Numbered from the stretch's first letter, positions 17,266 through 27,078 are shown. The stretch: DNA of 64,000 nt from Dictyobacter formicarum (GCF_016587435.1 NZ_BNJJ01000005.1:248001-312000); one strand, 5' to 3'. Numbers and translations: made by a program. The notes: a model not told the origin generated them from the letters alone.

Positions 17266-18096
17266 ATGGACTTGAATACCATTAAAGAAGTGAAACGGCC
17301 TGGATCAGTTGATACTGTTATCTGGCGCGATGGATGTGCGTGGCTTGCTGGGGGCACCTGGCTGTTCTCGGAACCACAATTGAACGTTGACACTCTGATT
17401 GACCTCGAAACACTCCACTGGCCTGCGCTGCATGCATCAGAAGGTGGACTCGATATCGCTGCGACCTGTTCAATCGCCGAACTGGACCGATTTGTAGCTC
17501 CTCCGCAATGGTTGGCAGCACCGCTCATAGGTGAGTGCTGCCGTTCTCTGCTGGCCTCGTTTAAAATTTGGAACACGGCAACAGTTGGAGGCAACATCTG
17601 TATGTCGCTGCCAGCAGGTCCAATGATTTCATTGACGGTTGCACTTGAGGGTGTATATACATTATGGCCGCGCGGGGCACTACCGCGACAGATTCTGGCC
17701 GCCGATTTCGTCACCGGAAACCACGCGAATGTACTGCAGCCCGGGGAGTTGCTTCGTAGCATCCACCTTCCTACGACAGCACTCACAAGGCGGTTCGCGT
17801 TCCGCCGTTTGTCATTAACGCACCTCGGGCGCTCGGCTGTACTTCTCATTGGTACACAAAACATACACGAAGGTGATTTGCTGATCACTGTGACGGCGGC
17901 AACCACTCAACCAGTGCAGTTGCGTTTTGCGCAGATGCCGACTGCTGATGAGTTGCGTCATTGCATTGACGTGACTATTCCCGACTCCCTCTACTTTGAT
18001 GATGTACATGGGTCACCTGCCTACCGGCGTCATCTCACCTACTACTATGCTGAACAAATCCGCTCCGAACTGGCGCTGAAAGGGGCTGAGTCATGA
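17266..18096 (+). CDS. Xanthine dehydrogenase-family FAD-binding subunit
   Basis: 276 residues from the ATG at 17266 (AGGG 8 bases ahead; a GTG at 17257 is also in frame). This is the CoxM/XdhB/YgfM-type FAD subunit: AGGTWLFSEPQ carries the first FAD loop, and the TVGGNICMSLPAGP stretch is the conserved TxGGN flavin motif. A CO-dehydrogenase flavoprotein C-terminal domain follows. It passes electrons from the FeS centres to NAD or another acceptor. It overlaps the next gene by 4 bases (ATGA), forming a purine oxidation operon. Confidence 0.9.
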   Translation: MDLNTIKEVKRPGSVDTVIWRDGCAWLAGGTWLFSEPQLNVDTLIDLETLHWPALHASEGGLDIAATCSIAELDRFVAPPQWLAAPLIGECCRSLLASFKIWNTATVGGNICMSLPAGPMISLTVALEGVYTLWPRGALPRQILAADFVTGNHANVLQPGELLRSIHLPTTALTRRFAFRRLSLTHLGRSAVLLIGTQNIHEGDLLITVTAATTQPVQLRFAQMPTADELRHCIDVTIPDSLYFDDVHGSPAYRRHLTYYYAEQIRSELALKGAES

Positions 18097-20792
18097 ACTA
18101 CACTGTCAATACCAGAAGGTTCTCTGCTGAGCCGAGACCAGGCCAATGCTTAAGAACCTTTTTGCGTGAACGCGGCTTCTTCGGTGTCAAAAAAGGATGT
18201 GACGCGGGTGACTGCGGCGCGTGTACCGTCTGGCTTGACGGTGTGCCTGTGCATAGCTGCCTCATTCCTGCCTTTCGCGCCGCCAACCACCAGATTACGA
18301 CAATTGAGGGATTGAAACAAGACGGTATGTTGCACCCAATACAGCAAGCCTTTCTTGATGCTCAGGCCTTTCAATGTGGCTTTTGTACAGCTGGTATGAT
18401 CATGACGGCGGCATCGCTTAACGATGAGAAACGGGCGAATCTCCCCAGCGCTCTCAAGGGTAATTTGTGTCGATGCACTGGCTACCGTAGCATTGACGAT
18501 GCCATTGGCAATATCGTTTCCACTGATGAAGATGTCGCTGGCACAGCTTGCGGCAGGAACCTGAGGAACCCATTCGGCGAAGCAATAGTCACAGGAAGTG
18601 CCCGCTACACGCTCGATATTGCCATGGATGGAATACTCCATTTAAAAGTATTGCGCTCTCCGCATCCATATGCTCGCATTCGCTCCATTGATCGCAGCAA
18701 GGCTATGGCTGTTCCTGGCGTCGTCGACATCTTTACCTGGGAGGATGTTGCCCCTCGGCTTTACAGTACAGCTACCCATGAAGACCACCTGGTCGATCCA
18801 GATGATACATACGTTCTTGACAATGTCGTCCGCTTTGTGGGGCAACGGATTGCAGCCGTTGTTGCCAGGAGCGTCAGTGCTGCCGAAGAGGCATGCCGTC
18901 TGCTCGATGTCGAATACGAGCTTCTTCCCGCAGTCTTCGAGCCTGAAGAGGCGATGAATCTAGGGGCACCCATCCTTCACGATACCAGCAACAAGTCTGG
19001 TCGCAACATTTACGTCGATATTCACGGTGAGGTGGGGTGTGTAGAGGCAGGATTCAAGGAAGCTGACGCGATTCATGAGATGACGTACTCCACTTCCAGA
19101 GTCCAGCATGTCCATCTCGAAACGCATGGCTGTATCACGTGGAAGGGTGACGACGGACGTCTTCACGTACGCACCAGTACGCAAGCGCCGTTCATCGTCA
19201 AAGGCAAACTCTGCCATATATTCAGGCTCTCCTCGCGTAACCTCCATGTTTTTGCCGAGCGCGTCGGTGGGGGGTTCGGAGGGAAACAGGAGATGCTTAC
19301 AGAAGATTTGTGCGTCCTCGCCACGCTGAAAACCGGGCAACCTGTCATGTGGGAGTTTACTCGCGAGGAACAGTTTATCGGTGCGACTACGCGTCATCCG
19401 ATGACGACCCATGTCAAGCTTGGTGCCAGGCGCGATGGAACGTTGACTGCAATACAAGTCCACGTTGTTTCCAATACAGGCGCTTACGGCGGTCATGCCA
19501 GTGAAACGCTCGCTGCCGCTCTCAACAACCCTCTCACCGTCTACCGATGCCCCAACAAGAAAGCTGATGGGTATGCGGTCTATACTAATATGGTTCCGGC
19601 AGGAGGGTTCCGCGGATATGGTTCGTCGCAGACAACCTTCGCTATAGAATGTGCCATCGATGATCTGGCACGATTACTCGGTATCAGCCCGTTCGAGATC
19701 CGCCGCAAGAACATGATCCAGCCAGGCGATTGGATAGAATCGGTCTGGAAGGACCCCCAGGATGTTACTTTTGGCAGTTATGGCCTTGATCAATGTCTTG
19801 ACCGGGTCGAAACTGCTCTGACAAGTGGGCAGGGCTCAACCAGGCCAGAGGGAAAGGAATGGGTCGAGGGGACAGGTATTGCTCTGGCGATGCTGGAAAG
19901 CGGTCCCCCCACTGAACACCGATCAGGTGCGGAGATGAAACTCCTGCCCGATGGCAGCTATCATCTCGCGGTGGGATCGATAGAGATGGGGAATGGATCG
20001 ACTACCTCGCACTGCCAGATTGCCGCTGCAATTCTCGGCACACGGGTGGAGCGTATTACTATCATTAATGGCGATACAGACCAAACCCCTTACGACACTG
20101 GTACTTTTGCCAGTACGGGCACGGTCATCGCTGGGAAGGCAGTTGCACTGGCAGCAGAGGCATTACGCGACAATATCATTGAATTTGCGGCTCATTTTAC
20201 ACAAATGGCATCATCTGCCTGCCGTCTTGAAAATGATTTCGTCATTTGTGGAGAACGGCAAATCCCACTGAAGGAACTCTATACCGCTGGTATTGGCGTA
20301 GACCACCGCTTCGAGTCCAAGCGCAAAGCTTATTTGTCGCCGCGCTCGGTCGCTTTCAATGTTCACGGCGTCAGAGTCGCTGTGAACCGTATTACCGGGC
20401 AGATCGAAGTATTGCAAAGTGTGCAGGCCGCGGATGTTGGGAGGCTGATCAATCCGATGCAATGCCGGGGCCAGATCGAAGGTGCAATTGCGATGGGTTT
20501 CGGTTGGGCGCTCTACGAAAAGATGGTGTACGACGGCAACGGTACCATGGTGAACCCGACCTTGCGCAACTACCGGATACCGACCTTTGCCGACATTCCC
20601 CACAGCGAAGTGTACTTTGCGGATACATACGATACCATTGGCCCGCTCGGCGCTAAGTCACAGGGAGAATGCTCGATCAATCCTGTCGCTCCGGCGATTG
20701 CCAATGCCGTTGCCAATGCGACTGGCATCCGCTTTCCTGACTTGCCACTGACGCCCGAGCGCATTTTCGAGCGGCTCTGTTCCCAGCCATGA
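18093..20792 (+). CDS. Fused [2Fe-2S] / molybdopterin subunit of xanthine dehydrogenase-type hydroxylase
   Basis: 899 residues. Residues 1-150 form a ferredoxin-like small subunit with two cluster motifs: CDAGDCGACTVWLDG, and CGFCTAGM paired with GNLCRCTGY. From about 155 on is the molybdopterin large subunit: RVGGGFGGKQE (Moco binding), AGGFRGYGSSQ, EMGNGSTTSHCQ, and the catalytic glutamate in SQGECSINPVAPAIANAV near the C-terminus. The fused small+large layout matches E. coli XdhD/YgfN, whose neighbours are likewise an FAD subunit and an amidohydrolase. It hydroxylates a purine-like heterocycle; the exact substrate cannot be read from the sequence. Confidence 0.92.
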   Translation: MNYTVNTRRFSAEPRPGQCLRTFLRERGFFGVKKGCDAGDCGACTVWLDGVPVHSCLIPAFRAANHQITTIEGLKQDGMLHPIQQAFLDAQAFQCGFCTAGMIMTAASLNDEKRANLPSALKGNLCRCTGYRSIDDAIGNIVSTDEDVAGTACGRNLRNPFGEAIVTGSARYTLDIAMDGILHLKVLRSPHPYARIRSIDRSKAMAVPGVVDIFTWEDVAPRLYSTATHEDHLVDPDDTYVLDNVVRFVGQRIAAVVARSVSAAEEACRLLDVEYELLPAVFEPEEAMNLGAPILHDTSNKSGRNIYVDIHGEVGCVEAGFKEADAIHEMTYSTSRVQHVHLETHGCITWKGDDGRLHVRTSTQAPFIVKGKLCHIFRLSSRNLHVFAERVGGGFGGKQEMLTEDLCVLATLKTGQPVMWEFTREEQFIGATTRHPMTTHVKLGARRDGTLTAIQVHVVSNTGAYGGHASETLAAALNNPLTVYRCPNKKADGYAVYTNMVPAGGFRGYGSSQTTFAIECAIDDLARLLGISPFEIRRKNMIQPGDWIESVWKDPQDVTFGSYGLDQCLDRVETALTSGQGSTRPEGKEWVEGTGIALAMLESGPPTEHRSGAEMKLLPDGSYHLAVGSIEMGNGSTTSHCQIAAAILGTRVERITIINGDTDQTPYDTGTFASTGTVIAGKAVALAAEALRDNIIEFAAHFTQMASSACRLENDFVICGERQIPLKELYTAGIGVDHRFESKRKAYLSPRSVAFNVHGVRVAVNRITGQIEVLQSVQAADVGRLINPMQCRGQIEGAIAMGFGWALYEKMVYDGNGTMVNPTLRNYRIPTFADIPHSEVYFADTYDTIGPLGAKSQGECSINPVAPAIANAVANATGIRFPDLPLTPERIFERLCSQP

Positions 20793-20834
20793 GCGTTTTT
20801 TATCGAGCTTCAAGCATAAGAAAGGAGTGAGCAG

Positions 20835-22256
20835 ATGACAACTCTGCTTGCCAGGAACGCTACGATCGTAGTCACGATGGATGGCGAGCGCCGGGAGTTG
20901 CAAAACGCCGGATTATTCGCTCGGGATGGCTTCATCGAGCAAGTGGCACCCACAGACCAGCTACCGACTTCGGCTGATATGGTGCTTGATCTGCGTGGAC
21001 AGATCATGTTGCCTGGATTAGTTAACTGCCATCACCACCTGGACCAGGTTTTGGCCAGAAACGTGCCCGCGGCCCAGAACATCAATCTCTTCCGCTGGTT
21101 GAACGTTCTCTATTCTATCTGGAGTCAGCGTACCCCCGAGGCATCCCGTACGACGACAATTATCGGCCTCGCCGAGCTTGCCCGCTCAGGTTGTACAACC
21201 GCCTTCGACCATACGTATGTTTTCCAGAACGGCTGTAAACTTGACGATCAGATCCATGCCGCCAGGGAACTGGGAGTTCGTTTTGTGGCTGCACGCGGAA
21301 GTATGTCGCTTGGTGCGTCAAAGGGAGGTCTCCCACCCGATAATTGCGTCGAAACAGAGGAAGCCATTCTAGCCGATTCTCTCAGGCTCATTCAACAATA
21401 CCACAATCCTGACCCTGGATCGATGTTGCAGATTGTGCTGGCACCTTGCTCTCCGTTCAGTGTCACCGCGGATCTCATGCGCGAATCTGCCTCCCTGGCC
21501 AGAGAGCGTGGTGTTCGGCTGCATACACATCTCTGCGAGACGTTAGACGAAGAGCGCTACACACTCGAGCATTTTCAAATGCGTCCTGTTGCGTATCTGG
21601 AAACTCTGGGCTGGATAGCCAACGATGTATGGTACGCACATGCAGTACATGTTAACGACAACGAAATTGCCCTTTTCGCTCAGAGAGGTACAGGAGTGTG
21701 CCACTGTCCATCATCAAATATGCGACTTGCTTCAGGTATTGCTCCCATCAAGAAGTATCTGGAACATGGAGTGAAGGTTGGCATTGGAGTTGATGGCTCT
21801 TCAAGCAATGACGCCTCCAATATGCTCATCGAAATACGGGAGGCTATGTTACTCGCCAGACTTAAGATGGGACTCTGGCCGCCTGAGGGACCGATGACTC
21901 TCCTTTCGACATCTGACCCGCTGAGAGATAGGGAATGGATGACAGCGCGCGAGGTGTTGGAGATCGCTACTCGCGGGGGCGCGCAGGTGCTCGGACGATC
22001 TGATATCGGATCATTGGAGCCAGGCAAGTGTGCGGACTTCTTTACTCTTGATCTCAATACCATTGACTACGCAGGAGCTCTGAGTGATCCTGTTGCTGCG
22101 GTCGTATTTTGTGCGCCACAACGTGCTCACTATACAGTTGTGGGCGGTCGTCTTATTGTTGATCGGGGTGAGATTGCGACGCTTAATATCGTACCTGTGA
22201 TTGAGGAGCATAACCGCCATGCCGCAAGACTTGTCGCTGGGCAAGCTCCGATATAA
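20835..22256 (+). CDS. 8-oxoguanine deaminase (amidohydrolase family)
   Basis: 473 residues of the AtzA/TrzN/SsnA amidohydrolase group. Metal ligands: NCHHHLDQ at about 60, HTHLCET mid-protein, a later His (AHAVHV) and the Asp in VGIGVDGSSSNDASN. The ARGSMSLGASKGGLPPDN and HLCETLDEE stretches are typical of 8-oxoguanine deaminase, which converts 8-oxoguanine to urate. GGAGTG precedes the ATG. It follows the molybdo-hydroxylase genes by 42 bases, so the operon can oxidise and deaminate purines. A related deaminase (SsnA-like) cannot be excluded. Confidence 0.85.
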   Translation: MTTLLARNATIVVTMDGERRELQNAGLFARDGFIEQVAPTDQLPTSADMVLDLRGQIMLPGLVNCHHHLDQVLARNVPAAQNINLFRWLNVLYSIWSQRTPEASRTTTIIGLAELARSGCTTAFDHTYVFQNGCKLDDQIHAARELGVRFVAARGSMSLGASKGGLPPDNCVETEEAILADSLRLIQQYHNPDPGSMLQIVLAPCSPFSVTADLMRESASLARERGVRLHTHLCETLDEERYTLEHFQMRPVAYLETLGWIANDVWYAHAVHVNDNEIALFAQRGTGVCHCPSSNMRLASGIAPIKKYLEHGVKVGIGVDGSSSNDASNMLIEIREAMLLARLKMGLWPPEGPMTLLSTSDPLRDREWMTAREVLEIATRGGAQVLGRSDIGSLEPGKCADFFTLDLNTIDYAGALSDPVAAVVFCAPQRAHYTVVGGRLIVDRGEIATLNIVPVIEEHNRHAARLVAGQAPI

Positions 22257-22264
22257 TGTTCTCG

Positions 22265-23224
22265 TTATGATAAACGTGAGAACACAAACAGCAATACTGC
22301 ATAGATGACCAGAATAAGTGCGGTTCCGCCCCAGGTAATGGTTCTTGTGAGCAAAGATGCATGCTTTAGCGGATCGAGCCACCAACTGAACAACTTGCTC
22401 AGGTATGGGACTAAAATCCAGCCAAGCATTGCGGTACTGAAGACATTGCCGATGAACAATGCCAGCCAGAAAGGCATTCCCCGATGAATCAATAACGGCG
22501 TTTGCACAAAAATGGAGAACAGGAAGACCGTAGGATACAGTGCCAATAACACCAGCATATTCACTTTCCAGGAGGGCAGTGAACTTTGCAGTTGCCTGTC
22601 TGCGAACCTGAACCAGGCTTCAAATCCGACGCCTACTTTCCGCAAGTGAGTATCAAGGCTGAAGGCTTCTGCTTCCTGAAGCATTTGTTTCCGCTCCTCA
22701 GAGTTGAGCCAGGCTTCGAGATGGGCATCAGAATCAAAGCGCAGAATGGTCACCCAATCTTCCTGAACACCTGGAATAGGCGGTTCAAACTTGTAGCCTT
22801 GAAAACCCTCGAACCGGCCTTGCACCGCAGAGATCCTCCTGTGCCAACGCAGAAAGGCCCCTTGCTGACCTGGTTTGAGCCGTGTCGAGATGATTGCAGA
22901 CACAGGAGAGAATGAACCTGATGGCTCATCCTCTGTAAAGAGATGAATGTCGGTTGGTCCGATCAGGAATGGTTGAATCGTGTCAAGTAAATGCTGCCGC
23001 TCCGTAGATTGGAGCCATGTACGCGCCGCGTCAACGGTCTGAAAGCGCTGAATAATCACCCAGTCAGTCTGTAAAGGAGGGTTTGGAGGGATGACTGTAT
23101 GGTCGAGATAGCCAGAAAACAGGGCAATGGTATCATTCACTTGCTGCTGCCAGCGAGTAAAATCATCAATATGATCTGGCACAACGCTGGTGTGGGTAAC
23201 GAGCGTGGCGATGGGTGCGCTCAT
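22265..23224 (-). CDS. Membrane protein with two antibiotic-biosynthesis-monooxygenase (ABM) domains
   Basis: 319 residues. Two ferredoxin-like ABM domains in tandem (about 3-95 and 105-200), each with a WVxIxRF strand (DWVIIQRFQ, DWVTILRFD) and a helix ending in a LxSxER pattern. Three hydrophobic segments follow (about 222-242, 254-275, 293-315). ABM domains act as haem-degrading or quinol oxygenases, or only as dimerisation folds, and the substrate is not evident. It converges on the deaminase gene with an 8-base gap. Confidence 0.8.
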   Translation of the reverse strand: MSAPIATLVTHTSVVPDHIDDFTRWQQQVNDTIALFSGYLDHTVIPPNPPLQTDWVIIQRFQTVDAARTWLQSTERQHLLDTIQPFLIGPTDIHLFTEDEPSGSFSPVSAIISTRLKPGQQGAFLRWHRRISAVQGRFEGFQGYKFEPPIPGVQEDWVTILRFDSDAHLEAWLNSEERKQMLQEAEAFSLDTHLRKVGVGFEAWFRFADRQLQSSLPSWKVNMLVLLALYPTVFLFSIFVQTPLLIHRGMPFWLALFIGNVFSTAMLGWILVPYLSKLFSWWLDPLKHASLLTRTITWGGTALILVIYAVLLFVFSRLS

Positions 23225-23361
23225 AGGCGGAAAATGCTCCCCCTAAAATTTATCTATGAAAAATGTCGTATTTTTATGGCTCCTGACTTAAATATATAAA
23301 ATGCTGCAAGTGGTATATTTATAATGGTCTCCGAAAACTGGCTCTTTATCTTCTTTTTATT

Positions 23362-23622
23362 ATGGGAGGCATGCTTACCTCCCATTCTCTTTATAGGGAA
23401 CTGATAAATAATTGTGGTTACTTGGCAAGTTTAGAGGAAGCTATCGACGATGTCAATGATTTGTTAGGTATCCAACCCGAAAACAATCTAGCTAAACAAT
23501 TACTTATACAATTACAAGATCGCGTCAAGATACTTTCCCCATGTAGCAACGATGTAACAACACCGATCGCAAATAAACAGGAGAAAATGAGAATGCCCTG
23601 GTTGGAAGGCCCTGTTCCATAG
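23362..23622 (+). CDS. Possible small protein, unrecognised
   Basis: 86 codons starting MGGMLTSHSLYRELINNCGY, mostly helical and acidic mid-section (EEAIDDVNDLLG). Composition looks coding, but no ribosome site is well placed: the GGGAGG overlaps the start region. It is 89 bases before the dehydrogenase gene. May be a real small gene or chance. Confidence 0.35.
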   Translation: MGGMLTSHSLYRELINNCGYLASLEEAIDDVNDLLGIQPENNLAKQLLIQLQDRVKILSPCSNDVTTPIANKQEKMRMPWLEGPVP

Positions 23623-23711
23623 GCCGGGTACACTTTTGGGGTAAAATAGGGTAGATCAGAGGATATGTATGGGTTTTCTGGTGCAAGCAGAAGAAATGGA
23701 GGAACTGGACA

Positions 23712-24608
23712 ATGACGGGAACGGAGCATTCCAGGCCGAACATCGGCTTTATTGGCCTGGGGCATATGGGAAGTCATATGGTCCCCAGGCTGCTACGTGC
23801 TGGCTATCACCTGACGGTCTATGATCGCACAGCGGAGAGGGCACGGGCAATGGGCCAACTTGGGGCACTGGTGGCCGAGACACCCAGAGATCTGGCTGCC
23901 AGCTGTGAAGTCATCATCTCCTGTGTCACGAATGACAGCGCTCTGGAAGCAGTCATGCTGGCGCCAGATGGCGCGCTGGCAGGAGCGCATGCCTCGTCAG
24001 TGATCATCGATATGAGCACCGTTGCCCCGCAGACATCGCGTCATCTTTTCCAAGCCGCACGAGCAAAGGGAGTGTCGATGATCGACGCGGCCGTCTCTGG
24101 CAGCGTGCCTCAAGTCGAACAGGGAAGCCTGGTCATCTTTGTTGGTGGCGAGCGGGAGGCGTATGAGCGCTGCAAACCCATCCTTGATGTGCTGGGAAAG
24201 CAGAGCATCTATCTGGGCTCAAGCGGAAAAGGGACGACCATGAAACTGGTGGTCAATATGCTACTGGGCCTGGGCAGACAGGCTCTGGCGGAAGCGCTCG
24301 TGCTCGGAGAAAAGGCCGGGCTTGAAAGAGAACAACTCATCGATGTCCTCAAGCAGACAGCGGTTGTCTCTCCTCGTCAACAAGCCGATCTGGAGCACGC
24401 GCGGCAGCGGGAGTATCCAGCCGATTTTGCCCTGGCCTTGATGTACAAGGACTTTCAGCTCATGCTCGATGAGGCCTTTGAGGTATCCGCGCCTCTGCCA
24501 ATGACGGCGGTAGCGCAGCAAATAGCCGCGGCTGCGATGCCAGGCTATGGCGAAAAAGATGCTTCAGCCATCATTCAGTTTATGGAAGCCTTCGCTGGTA
24601 TTTCTTAA
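23712..24608 (+). CDS. NAD(P)-dependent beta-hydroxyacid dehydrogenase (3-hydroxyisobutyrate dehydrogenase family)
   Basis: 298 residues. The Rossmann motif GFIGLGHMGSHMVPRLL is followed by the substrate motif DAAVSGSVPQVEQGSL, a variant of DAPVSGG, and the catalytic Lys region SSGKGTTMKLVVNMLLG. The family oxidises short beta-hydroxyacids or reduces tartronate semialdehyde. The variant DAAVSGS and the lack of pathway neighbours leave the substrate open. GGAGG is 9 bases ahead of the ATG. Confidence 0.9.
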   Translation: MTGTEHSRPNIGFIGLGHMGSHMVPRLLRAGYHLTVYDRTAERARAMGQLGALVAETPRDLAASCEVIISCVTNDSALEAVMLAPDGALAGAHASSVIIDMSTVAPQTSRHLFQAARAKGVSMIDAAVSGSVPQVEQGSLVIFVGGEREAYERCKPILDVLGKQSIYLGSSGKGTTMKLVVNMLLGLGRQALAEALVLGEKAGLEREQLIDVLKQTAVVSPRQQADLEHARQREYPADFALALMYKDFQLMLDEAFEVSAPLPMTAVAQQIAAAAMPGYGEKDASAIIQFMEAFAGIS

Positions 24609-24826
24609 GACGGGGCTCATGCAGCGTCTCTTTCAGGCTCTGCATGAAGGAGACGCCTCACCAGGTCAATCCCAGGACTCTACAGGGGAAATTGACCACA
24701 ACTCATCGCCAGGTGCCTGGCGCTACAACCCAATACCCATCGAGCAGACAGAATCGTCTCATATCAGACGGCGTGTGAAATCAGCACAGGAGAAGGAGCA
24801 TATAGATAAGTTCACAGCATTTTGAT

Positions 24827-25057
24827 AGCAATACACCGCAGACAGCCGGAATGCGGCGCATCTCAGCGCTTTCCAAGCAATTAGCTGATACCAAAGGAGT
24901 ATGGGTTGATGTCACAGATGTACAGGCACACGTCGGAACTGGCAAAATACCATCATGGTAATCAGGAAACGGTCATCTACGTTGTTACGGGGAACATTCA
25001 GATAATCTGGGGCGATACTTAGAGTTCCAGGCTGACGCCACGGCGGGCAATTTCATT
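24827..25057 (+). pseudogene. Cupin-domain protein, multiply frameshifted remnant
   Basis: Three consecutive frames make one cupin. NTPQTAGMRRISALSKQLAD up to VTDVQAHV in the first frame; TSELAKYHHGNQETVIYVV up to IIWGD in the second (His pair and Glu of cupin motif 1); LEFQADATAGNFI in the third (motif 2 start). That last frame runs directly into the antiporter start codon. At least two frameshifts and the missing 3' half mark it as dead. The stretch 24609-24826 before it has an open frame but nothing I recognise. Confidence 0.65.
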
Positions 25058-25069
25058 AAGGAGACAGCT

Positions 25070-26737
25070 ATGCTTTCTTTCACGTCATTGACAGGAAGCT
25101 TCGTCCAAGGGAACGGGCCATCTCTCTCCAGTATCATTATCCTTATCCTGGGGTTACTGGTGACCATGGTGGTCCTCGCCATCATTGCTCCTCGGCTGCG
25201 CATTCCGTATCCTATTTTGCTGGTACTGGGCGGGCTGCTCATAGGCTTTGTCCCGGGGCTTCCTCGGTTCACTTCAAACCCGGGCATTGTGTTCCTGCTG
25301 TTTCTCCCGCCGTTGCTCTACTCATCCGCATGGCTGACTTCGTGGCGCGATTTTCGTGCCAATCTGCGTCCGATCTCGCTGCTGGCTCTCGGTCTCGTCC
25401 TCCTGACCACCGTCGTGGTAGCCGTCGTGGCACATGGGCTCATTCCCGGGCTTCCCTGGGCAGTCGCCTTCGTGCTCGGCGCCATCGTCTCGCCAACCGA
25501 TACGGTGGCCGCGACCGCCATTACCCAGCGACTCGGCATCCCCCAACGAATCGTGACCATTTTAGAGGGGGAGAGTCTGGTCAATGATGCGACGAGTCTG
25601 GTCGCCTATCGGTTCGCGGTGGCCGCCGTAGTTTCAGGCGTCTTCTCGCCTTTCGACGCGGGCGTGCAGTTTGTGGTGGTGAGCGTCGGAGGGATCGCCC
25701 TTGGTCTGGTGGCAGGGTGGAGCCTCAGTTACGTCTCTCGCTGGCTGAACAATCCGCCCCTGGAAATCACGGTCACGCTGGTGACCCCATTTGCCGTCTA
25801 TCTGCTAGGCCAGGAGGTGTTGCAGGTGTCAGGGGTTCTGGCAACAGTGACGACGGGCCTCTATTTGACGTGGCGTGCCCCCACCTTCTTCTCCTCTGGG
25901 ACCCGTCTTCAGACGTACGCCGTGTGGGAGACACTCATTTTTCTGTTGAACGGCCTCTTGTTCATTCTGATGGGTCTGCAACTGCCCGCCATCCTTGCTG
26001 TCCTTAACAGCACCACTGTACCATATTCGCACATCCCCCTGGTCTGGCACGCCGTCCTGATCAGTCTCACCGTTATCCTTGTCCGTCTTGTTTGGGTATT
26101 TCTTCAAACCCTCCTACCGCGCATGATCAGCCATCGCCTGCGCGAACGTGATCCCTATCCTGGCTGGCGTTTCGTGGTGCTGATTGGCTGGACCGGGATG
26201 CGTGGCGCCCTTTCGTTAGCCGCCGCGCTAGCCTTACCAGAGGTGACCACAAAGGGGGCTGTATTTCCGGGGCGGGAACTCGTTATCTACCTGACCTTCA
26301 GCGTCATTCTCGCCACTCTGGTTGCACAAGGACTGAGTCTCCCGCTGCTGATTCGAGGACTTGGTTTACATGATGATGGGGCGAGCGAACGGCAAGAAAT
26401 GCAGGCGCGACTGATCGCAGCACAGGCTGCGCTCGCTCGTCTGGACGAACTCGCCAGCCAGGATGAGGTCTCGCAGGAGGTAGTCCAGCACCTGCGCACG
26501 TACTATGAAATACGGGTCCGCAGCCTCACCAAACGCTTCAAGCAAGCAGAGGGCGAGCCTGGCGAGGATCTCGCGATAACCCATCAACAGCTACAACGAG
26601 AGATTCTTCAAGTCGAGCGCAGTGCGGTGATCGGATTGCGAAACCGGGGGGAGATCAACGATGAGGTACTCCGTCGCATCGAGCGAGAACTCGATCTAGA
26701 GGAACAACGGTTAGCAGGAGAAGCGGGCAAGGCGTGA
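25070..26737 (+). CDS. Na+/H+ antiporter, CPA1 (NhaP) family
   Basis: 555 residues. About 12 membrane segments span residues 18-425. The ion-binding region is intact: SPTDTVAATAITQRLG on one half, then EGESLVNDATSLVAYRFAV with the conserved N-D pair, and GWTGMRGALSLAAALALP on a later helix. The ~110-residue cytoplasmic tail is Glu/Arg/Gln-rich and helical, as in bacterial CPA1 proteins such as YjcE-type transporters. It exchanges Na+ (or K+) for protons. AAGGAG precedes the ATG. Confidence 0.93.
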   Translation: MLSFTSLTGSFVQGNGPSLSSIIILILGLLVTMVVLAIIAPRLRIPYPILLVLGGLLIGFVPGLPRFTSNPGIVFLLFLPPLLYSSAWLTSWRDFRANLRPISLLALGLVLLTTVVVAVVAHGLIPGLPWAVAFVLGAIVSPTDTVAATAITQRLGIPQRIVTILEGESLVNDATSLVAYRFAVAAVVSGVFSPFDAGVQFVVVSVGGIALGLVAGWSLSYVSRWLNNPPLEITVTLVTPFAVYLLGQEVLQVSGVLATVTTGLYLTWRAPTFFSSGTRLQTYAVWETLIFLLNGLLFILMGLQLPAILAVLNSTTVPYSHIPLVWHAVLISLTVILVRLVWVFLQTLLPRMISHRLRERDPYPGWRFVVLIGWTGMRGALSLAAALALPEVTTKGAVFPGRELVIYLTFSVILATLVAQGLSLPLLIRGLGLHDDGASERQEMQARLIAAQAALARLDELASQDEVSQEVVQHLRTYYEIRVRSLTKRFKQAEGEPGEDLAITHQQLQREILQVERSAVIGLRNRGEINDEVLRRIERELDLEEQRLAGEAGKA

Positions 26738-27049
26738 GGCACAGCTGCCGCGCATGCTGATCTCCCGCATACGGTGTCTCTGGAAATGAACAGCTCTCTC
26801 AATAACCACATGGATTCCAAAGGCTTTGCCGCAGTCAGGCCTTTGGTGCATGCTCACCCCGTCGCCTTCAATATCATATGCTGCCTCTTCGTTCGCAATT
26901 GTTTCAGCAATATCATATTGAAGACCTTTCTTTTCCTCATATTTTTTGCAACACAACCGTATTTGGATCAACAAACAGGCAGGATTTTCATCTACTAAAC
27001 TACATAACTTTGTTCAGTTGCATCGAAACTTGAGCACTAAATATTAATG
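26738..27049. other. Intergenic region before the DUF4091 locus
   Basis: No supported gene. G+C drops sharply towards 27000, marking the left edge of the AT-richer block. Confidence 0.4.
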
Positions 27050-27078
27050 TTGATTTAATAAAGTCAGTTAAGTATACT
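27050..27078 (+). promoter_or_regulatory. Predicted sigma70-type promoter for the DUF4091/DUF5107 locus
   Basis: TTGATT (27050-27055), 17-base spacer, TATACT (27073-27078). Transcription would start near 27085, which argues for translation from the TTG at 27109 (preceded by a GGGGG site) and against the GTG at 27079. Confidence 0.6.

Noticed and set aside
17205..17906. 233-codon minus-strand frame over the FAD subunit
   Set aside because: Shadow of the intact FAD-binding gene, Ser/Arg-rich with no domain.
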